From assembly GCF_021109255.1 (NCBI RefSeq), contig NZ_JAJODG010000001.1: a stretch of 64,000 nucleotides of DNA; one strand, 5' to 3'. This document shows positions 60,412 through 64,000 of this stretch, in pieces. Under the pieces are notes generated by a model. That model was not told where the DNA came from. It worked only from the letters and a program-made list of their open reading frames with translations, and searched no databases. The first letter of the stretch is position 1, and every line of letters starts with the position of its first letter. Source of the stretch: Merdimmobilis hominis. GTDB taxonomy: Bacteria > Bacillota > Clostridia > Oscillospirales > Ruminococcaceae. Made by a program: the position numbers and the translations under genes.

Positions 60412-61443
60412 ATGAAACACCTGCTCAATACCTTATATGTTTTGTCAGAGGATAGTTACCTTTCCCTCAATGGGGAGAACGTAGTGGTCTCCCAGGGGGA
60501 AAATCAATTGGGGCGGTTCCCCCTGCACACTTTAGAGAATATCCTTTGCTTCAGTTACAAAGGGGCAAGCCCTGCCCTGTTAGGTGCTTGTGTCAAACGG
60601 GGTATACATTTCTGCTTTTTTACCCCCAATGGACGGTTTTTAGCCCGGGTTTGCGGAGAGACATCGGGCAGTGTTCTCCTTCGCCAACAGCAATCCATCG
60701 CGTCTATGGACCCAGTGCAGACAGTGCGGTTTGCAAAAAATCTGCTGATGGGAAAAGTATACAATTCCAGATGGGTCTTAGAACGAGCGACAAGGGATCA
60801 CCCCCAGCGGGTGCCAGTGGAAGCTTTAAAGGCTTCTTCCCGAAAATTACAAGGCACGTTGCTTCAGCTGCAAGACGCCGAAAGCCTCAATGAACTCATG
60901 GGCTTGGAAGGGGAAGCAGCCCAGACTTATTTTAGCAGGATGGATGCCTTGATTTTACAGCAAAAGGAGGCATTTTCTTTTTCAGGTCGCAGCCGGAGAC
61001 CACCGATGGACCGAGTCAATGCCGCTTTATCCTTTGCCTATTCCCTATTGGCACACGAGTGCGCTTCAGCATTGGAAGGAGTTGGCTTGGATCCATATGT
61101 GGGGTTTCTGCACCGCCCTCGCCCGGGAAGGGCTTCCCTGGCGCTGGATTTGGAGGAGGAGCTCCGCAGTGTGTATGCAGATCGGTTTGTTCTCTCTTGC
61201 ATCAACCGAAAGCAATTGCAGCCAGGGGATTTTGATATTCAAGAAAGTGGAGCTGTATTGCTTAATGATAAAGGGCGGCGGGCCTTCCTATCCGCTTGGC
61301 AGGAACGGCGAAAGGAGACCATTCGCCACCCGTTTTTGGGGGAGAAGATGGAGTGGGGATTGGTCCCCTCGGTTCAGGCAATGCTCCTCGCGAGAACTTT
61401 GCGCGGGGATTTGGAGGAATATCCGCCGTTTTTGTGGAAGTGA
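60412..61443 (+). CDS. cas1: Cas1 integrase (type I-C)
   Basis: A 343-aa metal-dependent integrase that inserts new spacers with Cas2. Predicted catalytic residues are E166 (ELMGLEGEAA), H234 (VGFLHRPRPGR) and D246 (LALDLEEEL). It begins MKHLLNTLYVLSEDSYLSLN, typical of I-C Cas1. AAAGGGGAAG precedes the ATG, which lies 20 nt after the degenerate terminal repeat, so its transcription may depend on read-through from the array. Confidence 0.96.
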   Translation: MKHLLNTLYVLSEDSYLSLNGENVVVSQGENQLGRFPLHTLENILCFSYKGASPALLGACVKRGIHFCFFTPNGRFLARVCGETSGSVLLRQQQSIASMDPVQTVRFAKNLLMGKVYNSRWVLERATRDHPQRVPVEALKASSRKLQGTLLQLQDAESLNELMGLEGEAAQTYFSRMDALILQQKEAFSFSGRSRRPPMDRVNAALSFAYSLLAHECASALEGVGLDPYVGFLHRPRPGRASLALDLEEELRSVYADRFVLSCINRKQLQPGDFDIQESGAVLLNDKGRRAFLSAWQERRKETIRHPFLGEKMEWGLVPSVQAMLLARTLRGDLEEYPPFLWK

Positions 61444-61452
61444 GGGGAGAAT

Positions 61453-61743
61453 ATGTTGGTTTTGGTGACCTACGATGTGAATACCCAGACCGCGGAAGGG
61501 CGCAGACGTCTTCGCAAAGTGGCAAAACTCTGTGTGGATTATGGGCAGAGGGTACAAAATTCTGTGTTTGAATGCAGTCTGGACAATGCCCAATATGTCC
61601 GGTTTCAACACGCTTTGGAGGGGATGATTGACCTGGAGACCGACAGCCTTCGGTTTTATCAGTTGGGAAACTCCTATCAAAATAAGGTCGTGCACATTGG
61701 TGCCCGTCCAGGCTATGACCCGGCGGGGATACTGATTTTATAG
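61453..61743 (+). CDS. cas2: Cas2 (type I-C)
   Basis: A 96-aa ferredoxin-fold protein, structural partner of Cas1. It opens MLVLVTYDVNTQTAEGRRRL with the conserved D8, and contains RVQNSVFECSLD and the DSLRFYQLGN strand. It is 9 nt after cas1 and full length. Confidence 0.96.
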   Translation: MLVLVTYDVNTQTAEGRRRLRKVAKLCVDYGQRVQNSVFECSLDNAQYVRFQHALEGMIDLETDSLRFYQLGNSYQNKVVHIGARPGYDPAGILIL

Positions 61744-61750
61744 AAGGATT

Positions 61751-61914
61751 GTCCCACAGAGTGGAGGGCGTGGATTGGAATCCTCCGAACGGGCTCCGGT
61801 GCCGTTGCGCCGTTGTCGCCCTCTGGGAGGGGGCGTGGATTGAAATTTGGGCTTCCATACATATTTGACCGAAAGCGGCAAGTCGCCCTCCGCGAGGAGG
61901 GCGTGAGTTAAAAC
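61751..61914 (+). CRISPR. Vestigial CRISPR array after cas2 (three decayed repeats)
   Basis: Repeat-like units are at 61751-61781 (31 nt, ends GCGTGGATTGGAAT), 61815-61846 (32 nt, GTCGCCCTCTGGGAGG start) and 61882-61914 (33 nt, ends GCGTGAGTTAAAAC). They are separated by 33-nt and 35-nt spacers. Spacing equals the main array while each repeat carries different mutations, consistent with an old array in the usual I-C position that no longer acquires spacers. Confidence 0.85.
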
Positions 61915-62044
61915 ACCGGCCAGATGACAGCCTCCTCTGGGCTAGATTGCCGTTCCCATAACAGAATCTGAGCAGATTCCCAGCAGGGCCCTTCGTGGGA
62001 AATCTTCATGACACCCGTAAATCCCCTATTTGTCGCGGGGGTTT

Positions 62045-62166
62045 TATGGTATAATAGTTACAAGCAAAGCCTGTGGCGTTGGAAGAATTGTTTGCAGGGC
62101 GAAGCCCTTTGCGGCAGAGGCCGCATCGCAATTCTCACCGTTTGTGCAGACTTTATGGTATACTAG
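62045..62166 (+). repeat. Dispersed 120-bp structured element, copy D
   Basis: 122 nt, the same length as copy A. It is bounded by TATGGTATAATAG (62045-62057) and TATGGTATACTAG (62154-62166). The outer stem AGAATTGT / GCAATTCT has one G-U change. The inner hairpins are AGGGCGAAGCCCT and GCGGC-AGAG-GCCGC. It lies upstream of the dehydrogenase gene at 62374, with 207 nt of untranslated sequence between. The gap 61915-62044 has no gene. Confidence 0.82.
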
Positions 62167-62373
62167 AGGTGGAAGGTTTGTGGCGCATACGGGCGGCCGC
62201 ACCGGGCTTTTCCTTTGAGAAACAGCCTGCGAGAAGCCCCGGCCCACGGAAGTTTCCCAAAGAAGATAAGGCAGTGCTGCCGGCGGGCAGAGCCGCTCCA
62301 TTTTGGGGTGCAGGCCGACTTCCCCCCGGCGGGGACATCTTGCCGCGACGGCGTTTGGAAAGGGGTTTTCATC

Positions 62374-63270
62374 ATGAAAAAAATAGGTTTTATCGGCGTG
62401 GGGGTCATGGGCAAATCCATGGTCCGCAATCTGATGAAAAATGGCTATGAACTCACCATCTACTCCCGCACCAAGGAAAAATGCCTGGATGTTATAGAAG
62501 AGGGCGCGGTTTGGTGTGATGACATCCGATCCTGTGTGGCAGGCCAGGATGTGATCATCACCATGGTCGGCTACCCCAAAGATGTGGAGGAAGTCTACTT
62601 TGGGGAGGGCGGCGTCATCGCCAATGCCAGGAAAGGCGCTTATCTCATCGACATGACCACCACCAGCCCCAAGCTGTCGGTCCGCATTTATAACGAAGCC
62701 AAGCGCAAGAGCGTTTTTGCACTGGATGCCCCAGTCTCCGGCGGGGATACCGGCGCAAAAAACGGCACCCTCTCCATTATGGTAGGCGGGGATAAAGAAG
62801 CGTTTGACGCCTGCCATCAGGTGTTTGAAACGATGGGCACCAATATCGTGTACGAAGGCGGCCCTGGCTGCGGCCAGCACACCAAGATGGCCAATCAGAT
62901 TGCCCTTTCCGGCGTGGTGGCCAGTGTCTGTGAGGCCATTGCCTATGGCAGAAAGGTGGGGCTGGATGTGAATACCATGCTGGCCAGCATCAGCGCAGGT
63001 GCGGCGGGCAGCTGGCAGATGACCAACACCGCCCCCCGGATGCTGAAAAAGGATTATGCCCCTGGCTTCTTCATCAAGCACTACATCAAGGATATGAACA
63101 TCGCCACCGAGGAAGCGGAAGATGTGGGGTTGGAGCTGCCCATCCTGAACGAGGTGCTGCGGCTATATGAGCGGATGGACGCTGAGGGCTTGGGCAACCT
63201 AGGCACCCAGGCGCTGATCAAAGAGTATGAGAAGGATGAGATTGCCGCTTCGATGAGCGAGCTCTTGTAA
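62374..63270 (+). CDS. Beta-hydroxyacid dehydrogenase (3-hydroxyisobutyrate / tartronate semialdehyde reductase family)
   Basis: A 298-aa NAD(P)-dependent dehydrogenase. The Rossmann motif is IGFIGVGVMGKSMVRNLMKNG. The substrate-binding signature is LDAPVSGGDTGAKNGTLSIM, and the catalytic lysine is in GCGQHTKMANQIALSG. A C-terminal helical dimerisation domain (about 170-290) follows. The enzyme would interconvert a beta-hydroxyacid and its semialdehyde; the exact substrate is not clear. Start at 62374 follows GGAAAGGGG. It has its own terminator. Confidence 0.93.
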   Translation: MKKIGFIGVGVMGKSMVRNLMKNGYELTIYSRTKEKCLDVIEEGAVWCDDIRSCVAGQDVIITMVGYPKDVEEVYFGEGGVIANARKGAYLIDMTTTSPKLSVRIYNEAKRKSVFALDAPVSGGDTGAKNGTLSIMVGGDKEAFDACHQVFETMGTNIVYEGGPGCGQHTKMANQIALSGVVASVCEAIAYGRKVGLDVNTMLASISAGAAGSWQMTNTAPRMLKKDYAPGFFIKHYIKDMNIATEEAEDVGLELPILNEVLRLYERMDAEGLGNLGTQALIKEYEKDEIAASMSELL

Positions 63271-63329
63271 CCGAAAATTACAGTGCAAAATGGGGGATCG
63301 CCGTTGGAAAAAGGTCCCCTTCTACAGGG

Positions 63330-63366
63330 AAAGGCCGCCGGTATTACCGGCGGCCTTTCCCTTTTT
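63330..63366 (+). terminator. Terminator of the hydroxyacid dehydrogenase gene
   Basis: AAAGGCCGCCGGTA / TACCGGCGGCCTTT with a 1-2 nt loop, then CCCTTTTT. Confidence 0.85.
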
Positions 63367-63396
63367 GGGATGGCAACCGGAATGAAATGCTGCCGG

Positions 63397-63570
63397 TTAC
63401 CGCTCGCTGTGATACTTCAAAAACTCTTCTTCGGGATAAAAAATGAAATCGTCCACGTCCCCGGTGGCGTTCATCCAGCTTTCTATCTCAATGGAATCCT
63501 GCCACCGCTCCTCCTGGAGAAGGGGGCTTGGTTCCGGCCAGCTTTTGATTGGTTGTTTGGGTTTTTCCAT
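63397..63570 (-). CDS. Small acidic hypothetical protein (57 aa)
   Basis: Starts MEKPKQPIKSWPEPSPLL and ends FYPEEEFLKYHSER. It is strongly acidic and soluble, with no recognised domain. AAGGAGG lies about 10 nt before the ATG at 63570 on minus, and the frame is well formed, converging on the dehydrogenase terminator. It is one of the few minus-strand genes right of the origin. The opposite-strand frame of similar extent lacks an RBS and is rejected. Confidence 0.6.
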   Translation of the reverse strand: MEKPKQPIKSWPEPSPLLQEERWQDSIEIESWMNATGDVDDFIFYPEEEFLKYHSER

Positions 63571-63698
63571 AGGGTGAGGACCTCCTTTTTCAAATGGGGC
63601 GATTCTGCTGTTTTTCCCCGGGACACGCTGCCCAAGGGAAAACTCCTATCAGTATACGTATGTACGGGCAAAAAAATACGTGAATTTGGGGATATGCG

Positions 63699-63941
63699 TT
63701 GCTATTTTTTGTGGCAAATCGTATAATGAATAAGGCAAAAAATCGGTATTTTTCCTGGGAAATTCAACTGGAACAGCTCTGGAGCAGAGGCGGGCGCCCT
63801 GGTAGATGAGAAAAGGGCTTGTCCATCTGGCGGCCAGCGGATTTTCGATGAAACCCCCGGCTGAAGGCCACAGGAATGCACAATTTATTGAATTTTGGAT
63901 AGAATATTACTTATTGTATATTTGTGACGGGAGGAATGGGT
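63699..63941 (+). promoter_or_regulatory. Promoter and long leader or small RNA before the last gene
   Basis: TTGCTA (63699-63704) and TATAAT (63722-63727) are 17 nt apart. The next 165 nt can pair end to end in part (TTCCTG near 63752 with CAGGAA near 63872; CTGG and TAGATG with CATCT and CCAG inside). A second weak promoter (TAGAAT near 63899) precedes the gene. This could be a leader or a separate structured RNA. Confidence 0.4.
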
Positions 63942-64000
63942 ATGGATCCACGGGTCAAGGCGTTTATGGACAGCATGAAAGGCAAACGGGTGGACATGAT
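63942..64000 (+). CDS. Partial gene, possibly murD (UDP-MurNAc-L-Ala:D-Glu ligase)
   Basis: Only 19 codons are in the window (MDPRVKAFMDSMKGKRVDM), after GGGAGG 8 nt upstream of the ATG. The F-x-x-S-x-K-G-K-(R/K)-V pattern resembles the start of Clostridial MurD just before its first nucleotide-binding strand. This is too short for certainty. Confidence 0.4.
   Translation, partial: MDPRVKAFMDSMKGKRVDM

Noticed and set aside
57547..60420. Frames translating the CRISPR repeats (peptides with RRAWIEI or ISIHALLTEGD)
   Set aside because: The repeats give periodic peptides on both strands; this is a known artefact of CRISPR arrays.
63283..63726. 147-aa plus-strand frame near the right end
   Set aside because: It begins before and crosses the dehydrogenase terminator, has no RBS, and overlaps a better small gene on minus.

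Overview
This window is the replication-origin region of a spore-forming, GC-rich Clostridia chromosome, most like Oscillospiraceae-type gut anaerobes. That placement is an inference. It rests on the conserved order parB-parA-noc-rsmG-mnmG-mnmE-jag-yidC-yidD-rnpA-rpmH / dnaA-dnaN-yaaA-recF-remB-gyrB-gyrA, AGGAGG-type ribosome binding sites, a SleB spore-cortex hydrolase, a single-chain glycyl-tRNA synthetase and a PadR/DUF1700 operon. Most genes left of dnaA (about 33.4 kb) are on the minus strand. Those to the right are mostly on the plus strand, as expected when both replichores run outward from oriC in the dnaA-dnaN gap (34.74-35.40 kb).

Layout: (1) 0-0.4 kb, tandem rRNA-type promoters firing leftward off the window edge, and a tiny membrane protein. 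(2) 0.5-8 kb, sleB, then four paralogous major facilitator transporters of the oxalate/formate antiporter type and a HAD phosphatase. (3) 8-18 kb, tex, an iron alcohol dehydrogenase, a bacterial PH-domain pair, a PadR-controlled membrane operon and a K+/H+ antiporter. (4) 18.5-22.6 kb, tRNA-Glu and tRNA-Met, an M28-like protein, guaB and an acyl-ACP thioesterase. (5) 22.6-43.3 kb, the chromosome segregation, tRNA modification, membrane insertion and replication block, with two parS sites. (6) 43.5-50.9 kb, an M14 carboxypeptidase, glyS, tRNAs Pro, Thr and Tyr, and a pair of uncharacterised membrane proteins (DUF5058 type) behind a long structured leader. (7) 51.1-61.9 kb, a complete type I-C CRISPR-Cas system. 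(8) 62-64 kb, a beta-hydroxyacid dehydrogenase, a small acidic protein and the start of a probable murD.

The CRISPR locus is the largest accessory feature. cas3 has its own promoter and is followed by a terminator. cas5c-cas8c-cas7-cas4 overlap or abut. A 41-spacer array lies between cas4 and cas1-cas2 instead of after cas2, and three decayed repeats remain after cas2, where the array normally lies. The array has two repeat alleles in blocks and one duplicated spacer.

The most novel items appear to be these. A dispersed element of about 120 bp is present in four copies (8.0, 11.7, 28.4 and 62.0 kb). It is always oriented with the flanking gene, has conserved nested hairpins, and ends in direct TATGGTATAATAG-like motifs that look like extended -10 promoters. 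The DUF5058 membrane pair has a structured leader. DnaA-box-like sites cluster upstream of mnmG in addition to oriC. One parS site is embedded in a terminator-like hairpin. No database or folding program was run: family calls are from motif recognition, and structures are from reading complementarity by eye.
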